Below, in pieces: positions 8,708-17,842 of a stretch of DNA of 64,000 bases; within the stretch, counting starts at the first letter, position 1; each line of letters begins with the position of its first letter. A model generated the notes under the pieces. That model ran no database searches and had not been told where the DNA came from. It saw only the letters and a program-made list of their open reading frames with translations. A program made the position numbers and the translations under genes. The stretch comes from Pedobacter sp. Hv1 (GTDB lineage: Bacteria > Bacteroidota > Bacteroidia > Sphingobacteriales > Sphingobacteriaceae), in assembly GCF_001412215.1 (NCBI RefSeq), contig NZ_LLWP01000005.1, positions 450,975 through 514,974 on the forward strand, read 5' to 3'.

Positions 8708-10936
8708 ATGAGTAAATCCTTAACCCCAGAAAGCATTAAGAAATATAACCATAGGCTTTGGAAGCTGTTGATTGGCGGAATGGTTGTATTTGCGCTTTTT
8801 ATTGTTGCTATTGGTTATGGCCTATTTGGAGATATTCCTTCTTTTAGGGCAATTGAGCATCCTAAAAGCAATGAAGCCACAGAAATTATGTCTGAAGATG
8901 GCAAGGTGTTGGGCACTTATTTTGTAAAAAATCGTTCAAATGTCAACTATAGTCAGATTTCTCCAAACGTAGTTAATGCTTTAATTGCTACCGAGGATGT
9001 TCGTTTCCGTTCTCACTCTGGTATAGATTTCAAAAGAACATTTACCATCTTCTTTTATGCCATGATGGGCAAAAAACAAGGTGGAAGTACCATTACACAA
9101 CAATTGGCGCTTAACTTATTTTCTGAAGAGGGCAGACAAAAAAACTATTTCAAAAGAATTATTCAGAAATTTCAGGAATGGGTAATTGCCGTTAAGCTAG
9201 AACGTAACTATACCAAAGAAGAAATTATTACCATGTACCTCAACACGGTCGATTTTGGTAACCAGGCTTATGGCATTAAATCGGCAGCAAGAGTTTATTT
9301 CAATACCACACCAGATAAATTAACGGTACCTCAGGCTGCTGTTCTGGTAGGTATCCAAAGAGGGATTACCCGTTACTCGCCTACTAAAAATCCAGATCGT
9401 GCACTGACCAGAAGAAATACGGTAATGGCTTTAATGGTGAAGGCAGATCTATTGACTGCCGAAGACTTTGATTCGGTTAAAGACAAACCACTAGGTTTAC
9501 GTTTTACCCCAGCCACTACCAATGATGGCATTGCCCCTTATTTTAGGGCTGTTTTAAAAACAGAGGTTAAAAAAATATTGGAAGAAAGATCGATTACCAA
9601 AAATGGTACCCCTTACGATTTAGATAGAGATGGTTTAAAAATTACCACCACCATTAACTACGATATGCAAGTATATGCTGAAGAGGCTCAAAAAGAGTAC
9701 ATGAAAGTTCTTCAGCAACAGTTTAGTAACAGTTGGAAAGGTAGAAATCCTTTTAAGGGAAAAGATATCGAAATGGTGATTGATCAAGGGGTTAAACGTT
9801 CTGACCGCTATAAATCATTAAAGCTAGAAGGAAAATCTGACGAAGAGATCAACACTGATTTCAATACCCCTTCCCGATTGACCATTTTTACTTGGAAAGG
9901 CAATATCGATACGTTGATGAAACCTATTGATTCGGTAAAATATTACAAATTGCTATTGCGCAATGCGATGATGGCAATGGATCCTAAAACTGGATACATT
10001 AAAGCTTGGGTAGGTGGAATTAACTACGAGCATTTTAAATATGATCAAGTAAAGATGGGTACCCGCCAAGTGGGCTCAACAGCCAAACCATTTACTTATG
10101 CAGTTGCCATTGAAAATGGGATCTCACCTTGTTTATCGGTGCCAAATGTACCTGTAACCATTTCAACCCCGGGTAGCCCCGACTGGACCCCTCGTTCTTC
10201 TGGTACCCTATCTGGCAACATCACCTTGTTAAAGGCTCTGGCCAATTCTCAAAATTATATTGCGGCCTACCTTATGAATATAGTGGGTGCTGATGCGGTA
10301 GCTGTAGAAGCGAAGAAAATGGGTATCACAAGCGATGTACCTGCGGTACCATCTATCTGTTTAGGTTCTTTTGATGCCTCTGTATATGATATGGTGGGTG
10401 CTTATAGCGTATTTGCCAACAAGGGTACATGGACCCAACCCACTTATATCTTAAAAATTGAAGATAAAAATGGCATCGTACTTTACGATAGCAAACCGAC
10501 CATTAAAGTGGTAATGAATGAAGAAATAGCCTATGTAATGACCAGAATGCTAAGAGGGGTAATTACTGGAGGTACTGGATGGAGATTAGCAGGCAAGTAT
10601 GGTGTAACTGCACCAATAGGAGGAAAAACTGGAACTACACAAAACAATTCTGATGGTTGGTTTATGGGCATCAGCCCCGATTTGGTAACTGGCGTTTGGA
10701 CTGGTTGTGAAGATCGAGCTTTCCACTTTACAAGTACCAGAGATGGTGAAGGTGCCAATTCTGCCCTGCCAATTTTTGCTGGTTTTATGAAAAGGATCTA
10801 TGCCAATCCGGGACTTAAAGTAAGTAGGGCCGACTTTGAACCACCAAAAAATGGTGTCTCTATTGTTTACGATTGTAATAATTATGTAGAACCCGAGCAG
10901 ACTACAACAGAACTCGACAAGAAATTAGGCTTCTAA
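8708..10936 (+). CDS. Class A penicillin-binding protein (PBP1A type)
   Basis: Bifunctional peptidoglycan synthase anchored in the inner membrane. The 742 residues comprise a short cytoplasmic tail, one transmembrane helix (about 18-40), a GT51 glycosyltransferase domain with ATEDVRFRSHSGID and GGSTITQQLALNLF, and a transpeptidase domain with the nucleophile motif STAKPF, an S-x-N-type motif in ANSQNY, and KTGTT. All catalytic motifs look intact. Starting ATG 6 bp after the PorW/SprE-type gene, it is very likely co-transcribed with it. uvrC follows after 24 bp. The exact paralogue (PBP1A or 1C type) is not settled. Confidence 0.93.
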   Translation: MSKSLTPESIKKYNHRLWKLLIGGMVVFALFIVAIGYGLFGDIPSFRAIEHPKSNEATEIMSEDGKVLGTYFVKNRSNVNYSQISPNVVNALIATEDVRFRSHSGIDFKRTFTIFFYAMMGKKQGGSTITQQLALNLFSEEGRQKNYFKRIIQKFQEWVIAVKLERNYTKEEIITMYLNTVDFGNQAYGIKSAARVYFNTTPDKLTVPQAAVLVGIQRGITRYSPTKNPDRALTRRNTVMALMVKADLLTAEDFDSVKDKPLGLRFTPATTNDGIAPYFRAVLKTEVKKILEERSITKNGTPYDLDRDGLKITTTINYDMQVYAEEAQKEYMKVLQQQFSNSWKGRNPFKGKDIEMVIDQGVKRSDRYKSLKLEGKSDEEINTDFNTPSRLTIFTWKGNIDTLMKPIDSVKYYKLLLRNAMMAMDPKTGYIKAWVGGINYEHFKYDQVKMGTRQVGSTAKPFTYAVAIENGISPCLSVPNVPVTISTPGSPDWTPRSSGTLSGNITLLKALANSQNYIAAYLMNIVGADAVAVEAKKMGITSDVPAVPSICLGSFDASVYDMVGAYSVFANKGTWTQPTYILKIEDKNGIVLYDSKPTIKVVMNEEIAYVMTRMLRGVITGGTGWRLAGKYGVTAPIGGKTGTTQNNSDGWFMGISPDLVTGVWTGCEDRAFHFTSTRDGEGANSALPIFAGFMKRIYANPGLKVSRADFEPPKNGVSIVYDCNNYVEPEQTTTELDKKLGF

Positions 10937-10960
10937 TTTTGCAAATCATTCTTATTAAAA

Positions 10961-12757
10961 ATGAGTGCTTTCGATCATAAAAAGGCATTGGCCGATATTC
11001 CGCATAAACCTGGTGTATACCAGTATTATGATGTAGAAGGTACGCTAATCTATATCGGCAAGGCTAAAGATCTACGCAATCGGGTTGGTTCTTATTTCAA
11101 TCAAGACAACCAGATGAATGGCAAAACCAGGGTGCTGGTTTCTAAAATCAGACGGATCAGTTTTACCATTGTAGATACAGAGATTGATGCTTGGTTACTT
11201 GAAAATAGTTTAATCAAAAAGCATTTACCTCGGTACAATATCATGCTTAAAGATGATAAGACCTATCCATGGATCATCATCAAAAAAGAATCATTCCCCC
11301 GTGTGTATTGGACCCGTAAAATGGTAAAAGACGGGTCTACCTATTTTGGTCCTTATGCTTCTGTTGGCATGATGCATACCATTTTAGACCTCATTAAAGA
11401 AACCTATACCTTAAGAACTTGTAACCTTCCACTAACCATACAAAATATCAACGATGGAAAGTTTAAGGTTTGCCTAGAATACCAAATTGGGAATTGCAAA
11501 GGGCCTTGTCAAAACTATCAAACCAAAGCAGATTACGATCAAAATATTGAGGAGATCAAAGATATCCTTAACGGAAAAATTGGCAACGTTATCCGTGAGG
11601 TAAAACAAGTGGTTAAAAAAGCATCCGAAGACCTGAATTTTGAGTTGGCGCATAATTACCAAAAGAAATTATTGGTGTTAGAAAAATACCAAAGCAAATC
11701 GACCGTGGTTAACAGCGCCATTACCAATGTAGATGTGGTTAGCATTGCCTCAGATGAGCGTTATGCCTTTGTCAATTACCTTAAAGTAATGAACGGAAGC
11801 ATCATCCAAACGCAGACCATAGAAATCAAAAAACGTTTAGACGAAACAGACGAAGAACTCTTAACCATTGCCATTACCGAGTTTAGAACAAAATTCAAAA
11901 GTACCTCTAAAGAGATCATCGTTCCTTTTCCCATTTCACTGGTTGATTCAAATTTGAAGTTTACTGAGCCCAAATTAGGCGAAAAGAAAAAGCTCTTAGA
12001 ATTGTCTGAAAAAAATGTAATGTTCTTTAAACGCGAAAAGTTAAATCAATACGAAAAACTGAATCCAGATTTAAGAACAGATCGCATTTTAAGTCAGATG
12101 CAAAAGGATTTAAGGCTTACCCAATTGCCTCAACATATCGAATGTTTTGACAACTCTAACTTTCAGGGCAAGTATCCAGTATCTGCCATTGTAGTTTTTA
12201 AAGATGCCAAACCCAGTAAAAAAGACTACCGTCATTTTAATGTGAAAACTGTTGAAGGACCCAACGATTTTGCAACGATGGAGGAAGCCGTTTACAGGCG
12301 CTACAAACGCATGTTAGAAGAAGAGCAGCAATTGCCACAACTGATCATTATTGATGGCGGAAAGGGACAATTATCGTCTGCAGTAAGCAGTTTAAAGAAA
12401 CTAGGAATAGACAAGAAGGTAACTGTAATTGGCATTGCCAAGCGTTTAGAAGAATTGTACTATCCTGGAGATAGTTTTCCTTTATACCTAGATAAAAAAT
12501 CTGAAACCTTAAAAGTTATTCAGCAATTGCGAGATGAGGCACACCGTTTTGGCATTACTTTTCACCGTAAGAAAAGAGATCAGGGTACACTTAAAACAGA
12601 ACTTGAAATTATACCGGGCATTGGTAAAACCACTGCAGACAAGCTATTGGTGAAATTTAAATCTGTGAAAAGAATTAAGGAAGCCAAAGCAGAAGAGCTT
12701 GCCGAAATTCTCAATAAAAAACAGATTATTGCTTTAAACGATTATTTTAAGGCATAA
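10961..12757 (+). CDS. uvrC: Excinuclease ABC subunit C
   Basis: UvrC makes the dual incisions on either side of a lesion in nucleotide excision repair after UvrAB loading. The 598-residue protein shows the GIY-YIG domain (GVYQYYD...IYIGKAKDLRNRV, residues ~18-45), a Cys-containing segment CLEYQIGNCKGPC, the UVR interaction region (~200-240), the RNase H-like nuclease half with IECFDNSN and LIIIDGGKGQL, and a terminal helix-hairpin-helix region (LEIIPGIGKTTADKLL). It starts at ATG 24 bp after the PBP gene and ends the rightward cluster before a repeat-and-terminator region shared with convergent gldN. Confidence 0.97.
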   Translation: MSAFDHKKALADIPHKPGVYQYYDVEGTLIYIGKAKDLRNRVGSYFNQDNQMNGKTRVLVSKIRRISFTIVDTEIDAWLLENSLIKKHLPRYNIMLKDDKTYPWIIIKKESFPRVYWTRKMVKDGSTYFGPYASVGMMHTILDLIKETYTLRTCNLPLTIQNINDGKFKVCLEYQIGNCKGPCQNYQTKADYDQNIEEIKDILNGKIGNVIREVKQVVKKASEDLNFELAHNYQKKLLVLEKYQSKSTVVNSAITNVDVVSIASDERYAFVNYLKVMNGSIIQTQTIEIKKRLDETDEELLTIAITEFRTKFKSTSKEIIVPFPISLVDSNLKFTEPKLGEKKKLLELSEKNVMFFKREKLNQYEKLNPDLRTDRILSQMQKDLRLTQLPQHIECFDNSNFQGKYPVSAIVVFKDAKPSKKDYRHFNVKTVEGPNDFATMEEAVYRRYKRMLEEEQQLPQLIIIDGGKGQLSSAVSSLKKLGIDKKVTVIGIAKRLEELYYPGDSFPLYLDKKSETLKVIQQLRDEAHRFGITFHRKKRDQGTLKTELEIIPGIGKTTADKLLVKFKSVKRIKEAKAEELAEILNKKQIIALNDYFKA

Positions 12758-12765
12758 AGCTGTTG

Positions 12766-12847
12766 GTCGAGATTTATAATCTCGACTATTGTAATTGTGG
12801 ATTTTAAATCCACCTTAAAACAAAGATCAGGATTACAAATCCTGATC
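12766..12847. repeat. Three consecutive short perfect palindromes
   Basis: GTCGAGATTTATAATCTCGAC (12766-12786; 8-bp arms), GTGGATTTTAAATCCAC (12797-12813) and a 23-bp palindrome at 12825-12847 (arms GATCAGGATT/AATCCTGATC around ACA) lie in a row between convergent uvrC and gldN. All have the layout arm, AT-rich centre with ATTTNNAAT-like core, arm. They look like members of one family of short dispersed palindromes and may act in mRNA 3' ends. Confidence 0.7.
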
Positions 12848-12865
12848 AACATCAACAGTACATAA

Positions 12866-12896
12866 AAAAGCCTCGATCAATGATCGAGGCTTTTAT
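12866..12896. terminator. Bidirectional terminator between uvrC and gldN
   Basis: A 9-bp G/C-rich stem GCCTCGATC with loop AAT (12870-12890) is flanked by AAAAAAG on the left and TTTTATTTT on the right, giving a U run in both directions. It can end the sprE-PBP-uvrC transcript and the gldKLMN transcript; the gldN stop codon lies only 8 bp away. Confidence 0.85.
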
Positions 12897-12897
12897 T

Positions 12898-13818
12898 TTA
12901 ATATTCCCAAAGGCCTTGTTCAAAATCGGCCCATTTTTTCTTAATCTTTTCTGCTTCAATCAGTCTTTCTTTTGAAGTTAAGAATAGGTCTTGTAACCTG
13001 TTATCCGCAGCATTTGATTCTTTTGTAATGTAGCTATAGAATAATCTTCTGATAAAAACATCGTCGAAATTAATTCCAGAGTTATCATTGCCATTGTTGG
13101 CAATTTTATGCTTCACCAAAATCTCACGTAGGTCATCAAAATAGAACCAACCCACTGCACTTTTTAAAGTATCAGCTCTTGCGGTATTGGTAGTTGGATC
13201 CATTACTGGGTTACCATTGTTATCTAATTGAGTTTTCACATCAATTCTAACTGGAGCAATGCCTACAATTCGTGGCTCAAAAATTCCTCTTTTGATATCT
13301 AAGATCCAATCTTCTTTAATTCTGATGATAGGATAACTTGCTGCAAAAAACTCATTATTTGCTCTATTTACTTCGTTGGTACTTGGATTAACCCCTAGAA
13401 AAGCAGTGTCAACAGCTGAGCTGCTGGTATCACTTATTTTTTTCTGGCTAATTGGATCTCCAGTCTGAAAATCTTCATTATCGCTAGCATACATATCCAA
13501 TTCGCCATTCTTTAAGGCTTCATAAATAATACCCAACAAATTAACCTTAGGCGAAGCTAAAACAGAGTTACCACGATCACGCAGATCAATTTCTCTCCAG
13601 ATACGTTTGGTAAATGCTACATCTTCTTTATTTACTACAGAGTAAGGTACAACGGTATCTGCTTCTGTGGTCTCCTTATAGATATAACCATCCTTTTTAG
13701 GTCCCAATTTCTTTTTAGGAATTACCTTTTTATCTTGCACAGGAGGTTGGGCTGTATTCTGAGCGAAAACAGTACCTGTTAATAATAGCAATGCGAATAG
13801 AAAAAATATCCTTTTCAT
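12898..13818 (-). CDS. gldN: Gliding motility / T9SS protein GldN
   Basis: Periplasmic component of the type IX secretion trans-envelope complex that works with the GldK ring. It has 306 residues with an N-terminal signal peptide (MKRIFFLFALLLLTGTVFAQ). Recognisable GldN features include the VVNKEDVAFTKRIWREIDLRD segment, where Arg/Trp/Ile/Asp spacing is family-typical, SYPIIRIKEDWILDIKRGIFEPRIVGIAP in the middle, and LFYSYITKESNAADNRL near the end. It is last in the order gldK-L-M-N and starts 6 bp after gldM. A strong terminator follows. Confidence 0.94.
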   Translation of the reverse strand: MKRIFFLFALLLLTGTVFAQNTAQPPVQDKKVIPKKKLGPKKDGYIYKETTEADTVVPYSVVNKEDVAFTKRIWREIDLRDRGNSVLASPKVNLLGIIYEALKNGELDMYASDNEDFQTGDPISQKKISDTSSSAVDTAFLGVNPSTNEVNRANNEFFAASYPIIRIKEDWILDIKRGIFEPRIVGIAPVRIDVKTQLDNNGNPVMDPTTNTARADTLKSAVGWFYFDDLREILVKHKIANNGNDNSGINFDDVFIRRLFYSYITKESNAADNRLQDLFLTSKERLIEAEKIKKKWADFEQGLWEY

Positions 13819-13824
13819 AATTTT

Positions 13825-15360
13825 TTAGTTTACGGTAAATACCATCGTATTTATAATCGGTGTACGGCCATCCGGCAATTGAACCTGTATATTATCAATG
13901 TAAACAGTTGATCTAAATGGAAGTGAAGCCATTGCTGATTTAGCCTGAGGGCTTAAACCTCCACCTGAACAGAAAAATTGTTGTGCTTCTTGTCTAGGTC
14001 TAACCACTGTAACAGTAAATTTAAGTACTGGTATTTTAACATCAAATTCAAAGTTATCTATGCCAGCTACCACTTGTCCACTCGTAAGTTTGCTTCCAGT
14101 AAGGATACCTCCCATTACTCCAGCAAATTTTGCAGTTGGGTTTGGAATTGGTTTTACCCTAAATACATTACTGCCTAGGTTTAAGCTCTTCCCATCAGTT
14201 GTTCCGGTAACGCTAATGGTTACTTCTTTGCCAACCATGCTACCAGGTACATTTACTTCGTAGTTACCAGCACTACCTGTTAATGAGCCACCAGAGATAC
14301 TTGCTTTTAAGCTTTCTAAAGAAAAACCTGGTGCTGAAACTGAGAATGGATTATCTATTCCGGCATAAATTACATTTAATCTTTTAGATGAAACTGTTGC
14401 CGATGGTTTAGCCACTTGGTAAGTAATCGGTTGTGTTTCATAGATCTTCACTTCTCCATCAGCTTGTTTTACCCTAATGGTACCTTTCCAAGTGAAAGAA
14501 CCTACATTACTGGTACCACCTGTATAAGTTCCAACACCTTCTTTTACATTTAATGAAGTTCCGCCAACAGAAATATCAGGATTAGATTTAGAATCGCTAG
14601 CGGTTAAAAATACCTCGGCTTTGTAAGGCTGGCCTTGAATTACGTAACTTCCAGAAGGAACTGCAACGGCTTTAAATCGATCTAAAGTCATTTGGGTCTG
14701 GTTCATTCCGCTAAATAGCTTTTTAACTATTTCTGCTTCTGCATTTTTCAGATCGGCTTGGATTTTAGTTAAAATGGTATTTGCCGCTGTTAAAGGTGTG
14801 CCTTCGCCAAAGTTAATGTCTTCCCATTTTTTCTTGCCATTCACTGCCTTTTCAGGATCTTTTGCTTCTAAAGAGAAAGAAACATTAGCTTGATCTTTCG
14901 TTTCCAGCAAAGAAATCAGCTTTGCCCTTGTTTCATTGATCTTAGCTTTTAACTGTTCGCCTTCTTTTTTATTGATCATGATATTTTGTGCAATATCCAT
15001 GTTGTCTCTCAATACAAAATCGCCTGTTTCTTCGTCAATACCTTCTCCTGCAGTTTTAAACTCGTCTTTTAGCCTTTGAATGTTTTTGTTCAACTCTTCA
15101 GCGTAAGCTTTGGCCTTATTGGCTTTATCCCAAAGTGGTTGGGCACGTTCAGGCTTATTTTTTAGTTCTGTATTCTGAAATGCACTAAAAAGTTGGTCTA
15201 AGCTTGTACTTACATTGGTTTTAGAGGCATCTAAACTATCGTTAATATTTTTAAATGCATTTAATATTGTATCTGAAACGTTTAGGGCAAGCATAGCTAG
15301 CAATACCAAATACATGATATTGATCATCTTCTGCCTTGTCGTTTCTCTTCCTCCTGCCAT
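13825..15360 (-). CDS. gldM: T9SS motor component GldM
   Basis: GldM forms the periplasmic shaft of the proton-driven motor of gliding and type IX secretion. The 511-residue protein has a short cytoplasmic start (GGRETTRQKMINIMY) containing Arg9, one transmembrane helix (about residues 12-32, NIMYLVLLAMLALNVS), a long helical periplasmic segment (~60-220), and several beta-sandwich domains. The end is a conserved-looking beta domain with RPRQEAQQFFCSGGGLS. Length and topology match the family. It lies between gldL and gldN, 36 bp after gldL. Confidence 0.95.
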   Translation of the reverse strand: MAGGRETTRQKMINIMYLVLLAMLALNVSDTILNAFKNINDSLDASKTNVSTSLDQLFSAFQNTELKNKPERAQPLWDKANKAKAYAEELNKNIQRLKDEFKTAGEGIDEETGDFVLRDNMDIAQNIMINKKEGEQLKAKINETRAKLISLLETKDQANVSFSLEAKDPEKAVNGKKKWEDINFGEGTPLTAANTILTKIQADLKNAEAEIVKKLFSGMNQTQMTLDRFKAVAVPSGSYVIQGQPYKAEVFLTASDSKSNPDISVGGTSLNVKEGVGTYTGGTSNVGSFTWKGTIRVKQADGEVKIYETQPITYQVAKPSATVSSKRLNVIYAGIDNPFSVSAPGFSLESLKASISGGSLTGSAGNYEVNVPGSMVGKEVTISVTGTTDGKSLNLGSNVFRVKPIPNPTAKFAGVMGGILTGSKLTSGQVVAGIDNFEFDVKIPVLKFTVTVVRPRQEAQQFFCSGGGLSPQAKSAMASLPFRSTVYIDNIQVQLPDGRTPIINTMVFTVN

Positions 15361-15396
15361 GTTTAATTAGGTTTTTTGGTTAAAATTATACAAAAA

Positions 15397-16206
15397 TTAA
15401 ACACGAGGTTGGTTCATTGCAGTTAGCATATTGCCGTAAATTGAATTTAACGACGCAAGATTTTTAGCCAATTTACCCACTTCTTCTTTGAACTGTTTTG
15501 AATCTTCCATCGATTCGTTAAAGTTGTTCATTGTTAATGATAAATTCTGATAGAATTTGTTCATCGATTTTAAGTGTGCACTAGAATCTTGCAATTCTAA
15601 TTCGTATACAGCATTTAATGCTGATAAATTTTTAGCTAGGTTATTTACCTGATCATGGTAAGCTTGAGAGTCTACATTGCTTTCTCCCATTTGTACCAAT
15701 TGTTCAGTAGCTTTACCAAAGGCAGTATTTAAATTATCAAAGCTCGAAGAAGCCGTTTTAATCTTTCCGGTAAATTCGTTGGTAGCTGTAGCGGCATCAG
15801 TTACATTAGAAATAGTGGCTACTTTATCGCCAAAAGTACGTAAACCTGTACCTAGACTTTCGATCAATTCTGGTCCAATTTTAGCATCAACCAACATTTT
15901 ATCTAAAGCAGCTGTAGAAGAGAAACCTGCTGCAGCAACTGCTGGTCTGGTTGTTGCTTTAGGCAATTCGCCTGTAAACTTATCGCTCAACTCAGGATAA
16001 ACGCGTTCCCATGGCAATTCTGGCTCAGGTGGGTATAAACCTGTTAAAAAGAACAATAATGCTTCTACTCCAAGTCCAACGCCAATTACATAATTGGCAG
16101 CAGAGCCACCAAAGTGTATAATTTTAGCCAATGCCCCCAGAATAACGATACTTGCTCCCCAGGAAATTGCCACGTGTAACCATCCTGGTTGTTTTCTTGC
16201 TGCCAT
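15397..16206 (-). CDS. gldL: T9SS motor component GldL
   Basis: GldL forms the inner-membrane stator pentamer around GldM helices and converts proton flow into rotation. The N-terminus has two transmembrane helices (about 12-32 and 38-58). Lys28, His31 and Glu48 in the sequence KIIHFGG...GLGVEALLFF occupy the membrane charged positions that are functionally important in Flavobacterium GldL (family knowledge). The 269-residue length is longer than the ~215 in Flavobacterium; the extra part is a cytoplasmic helical region (about 100-269) with repeated NFN and LAKNLASLNSIY-type segments. It is second in gldKLMN. Confidence 0.94.
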   Translation of the reverse strand: MAARKQPGWLHVAISWGASIVILGALAKIIHFGGSAANYVIGVGLGVEALLFFLTGLYPPEPELPWERVYPELSDKFTGELPKATTRPAVAAAGFSSTAALDKMLVDAKIGPELIESLGTGLRTFGDKVATISNVTDAATATNEFTGKIKTASSSFDNLNTAFGKATEQLVQMGESNVDSQAYHDQVNNLAKNLSALNAVYELELQDSSAHLKSMNKFYQNLSLTMNNFNESMEDSKQFKEEVGKLAKNLASLNSIYGNMLTAMNQPRV

Positions 16207-16248
16207 AATCTTTTAAAAGTTTTGTTTTAGTTTTTTGCTTGTTGAAAT

Positions 16249-17583
16249 TTAGTTGAGTGTGCTTCCAGCAAAATCAGATACACAACGGAAACCAATATAA
16301 GATCTTGGTTTATCTTGGTATTCATAAGTTGCAACAGAGTTTTGAAGGAAGAAACCTATGTCTTTCCAAGAACCGCCACGAACAACTTTAGCGCCTTTAG
16401 CAGTATTCGTGTAGTTAGGATTAAAATCTAATAATAAAGGAGTAGCCGATCGGTTATAAGCGGTACTGGTCCATTCGGCTACGTTTCCTGCCATGCAGTA
16501 CAAACCATAGTCATTTGGCATATAAGATTTAGCATCAACGGTGTACATACCACCATCATCAGAGTAATTACCTCTACCTACCTTAAAGTTTGCCTGTAAG
16601 CAGCCTTTAACGTTCATGATATATGGACCACCCCATGGATATTTAGTTTGTGTTTTACCACCTCTTGCGGCATATTCAAATTCCTGATCAGTAGGTAAAC
16701 GATAGTCGCTTCTAGAGTTGATAGGAATTTTTCTGGCGTTTGCCACATTTTGATACAACAAAGTTCTCCAGTTACAAAAAGCATTTGCCTGCTCCCAGGT
16801 TACGCCAACAACTGGATATTTATCATAAGATGGGTGGTTAAAATAGGTTTTAACCATTGGATCATTTTGAGAATAAGAATAATCCATTTTCCAAACCATG
16901 GTATCAGGATAAACACTAACAGAAGGATGCTCATTTGCTTTTCCAGGTGTTGGATTATCGGTGTAAGTTTCGATAAAGTCTTGTCTGCTTTTGTTCGGAT
17001 CATTTCTACCCGCTGCAGCTAAATCATAGCTTTCATAACTGTAAGCATATTTTAATCTTCTTACATCAAGCTGATTTTTACCCGGCAAAGCATCTTTACC
17101 AGAATAATACATGTTTTGAAGTTTCGCTTTGTAGGTGCTGTTTTTACCCCAAAGATTGATACCATTTGCACCTACTTTACCCCAATCGATATTTTGTGGA
17201 CCCATTGCAGGAGCACCCCCAGTTGTAGCCGGAGCTTTGTATAAACCTGGAGCACCAGACTGACCCATTGAAGTAATGGCGATTGAATCTCTAACCCAGT
17301 TTACAAATTGGCGGTATTCTGCATTTGTAATTTCTGTTTGGTCCATGTAAAACGCCGTAAATGAAGTCATTCTGCTCGGATTACCCTGAGAAAAATTAAT
17401 ATCTTCATCGGTCATCCCAATTAGCGTTCTTCCTTGAGGCACAAAAACCATCCCTAAAGGAATTGTTTTATTCTTGAATTTTTTATTGAAAGCACCCACC
17501 AACTCTCCTTGCGCACCGCCTTTTGAACAGCTTGCTAGTAGACCACTGATGATAAAAAAACCAAGAAAGTATATTTTTCTCAT
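16249..17583 (-). CDS. gldK: Gliding motility / T9SS lipoprotein GldK
   Basis: Outer-membrane lipoprotein that builds the periplasmic ring of the type IX secretion machine together with GldN. The 444-residue protein has a lipobox with Cys19 (SGLLASC) and a formylglycine-generating-enzyme-like (SUMF1) fold from about residue 45, with TLIGMTDED, FYMDQTEITNAEYRQFVNW, YPVVGVTWEQANAFCNWR, YRLPTDQEFEYAARGG, and a C-terminal GNVAEWTSTAYNR and RSYIGFRCV. The fold is used structurally here rather than for sulfatase maturation (family knowledge). It is first in gldKLMN; no exact TAnnTTTG promoter was found in the 240-bp upstream region. Confidence 0.95.
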   Translation of the reverse strand: MRKIYFLGFFIISGLLASCSKGGAQGELVGAFNKKFKNKTIPLGMVFVPQGRTLIGMTDEDINFSQGNPSRMTSFTAFYMDQTEITNAEYRQFVNWVRDSIAITSMGQSGAPGLYKAPATTGGAPAMGPQNIDWGKVGANGINLWGKNSTYKAKLQNMYYSGKDALPGKNQLDVRRLKYAYSYESYDLAAAGRNDPNKSRQDFIETYTDNPTPGKANEHPSVSVYPDTMVWKMDYSYSQNDPMVKTYFNHPSYDKYPVVGVTWEQANAFCNWRTLLYQNVANARKIPINSRSDYRLPTDQEFEYAARGGKTQTKYPWGGPYIMNVKGCLQANFKVGRGNYSDDGGMYTVDAKSYMPNDYGLYCMAGNVAEWTSTAYNRSATPLLLDFNPNYTNTAKGAKVVRGGSWKDIGFFLQNSVATYEYQDKPRSYIGFRCVSDFAGSTLN

Positions 17584-17808
17584 AAATCAATTAAAGCAAA
17601 GTCTTAGTTATATTAATAGCAATTTTATCGAATATCCTTGATATAAACAATTATTTACCTAAAAAAATCAACAACTGTGGCGAATTAAGCTGTCACAACA
17701 CATTAATTTAACCTTAAATTTATTAACCATAAATTAACAGCTATTTTTTTAGCGTAAAACTACATCATATAATTGGGCCTACACTTTAACCTGATGAACC
17801 TTTGAACG

Positions 17809-17842
17809 AAAAAAATACTAGAAATCTACTTATTAGATTTCT
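17809..17842 (-). terminator. Intrinsic terminator overlapping the end of hemD
   Basis: AGAAATCT (17820-17827) pairs with AGATTTCT (17835-17842), an 8-bp stem with a 7-nt loop. On the minus strand it is followed by AGTA and seven Us (A run at 17809-17815). The stem overlaps the last hemD codons, so the coding sequence itself forms part of the terminator. Confidence 0.65.

Noticed and set aside
12766..12847. CRISPR array
   Set aside because: Only three palindromes with different sequences and no regular spacers; no cas genes in the window.
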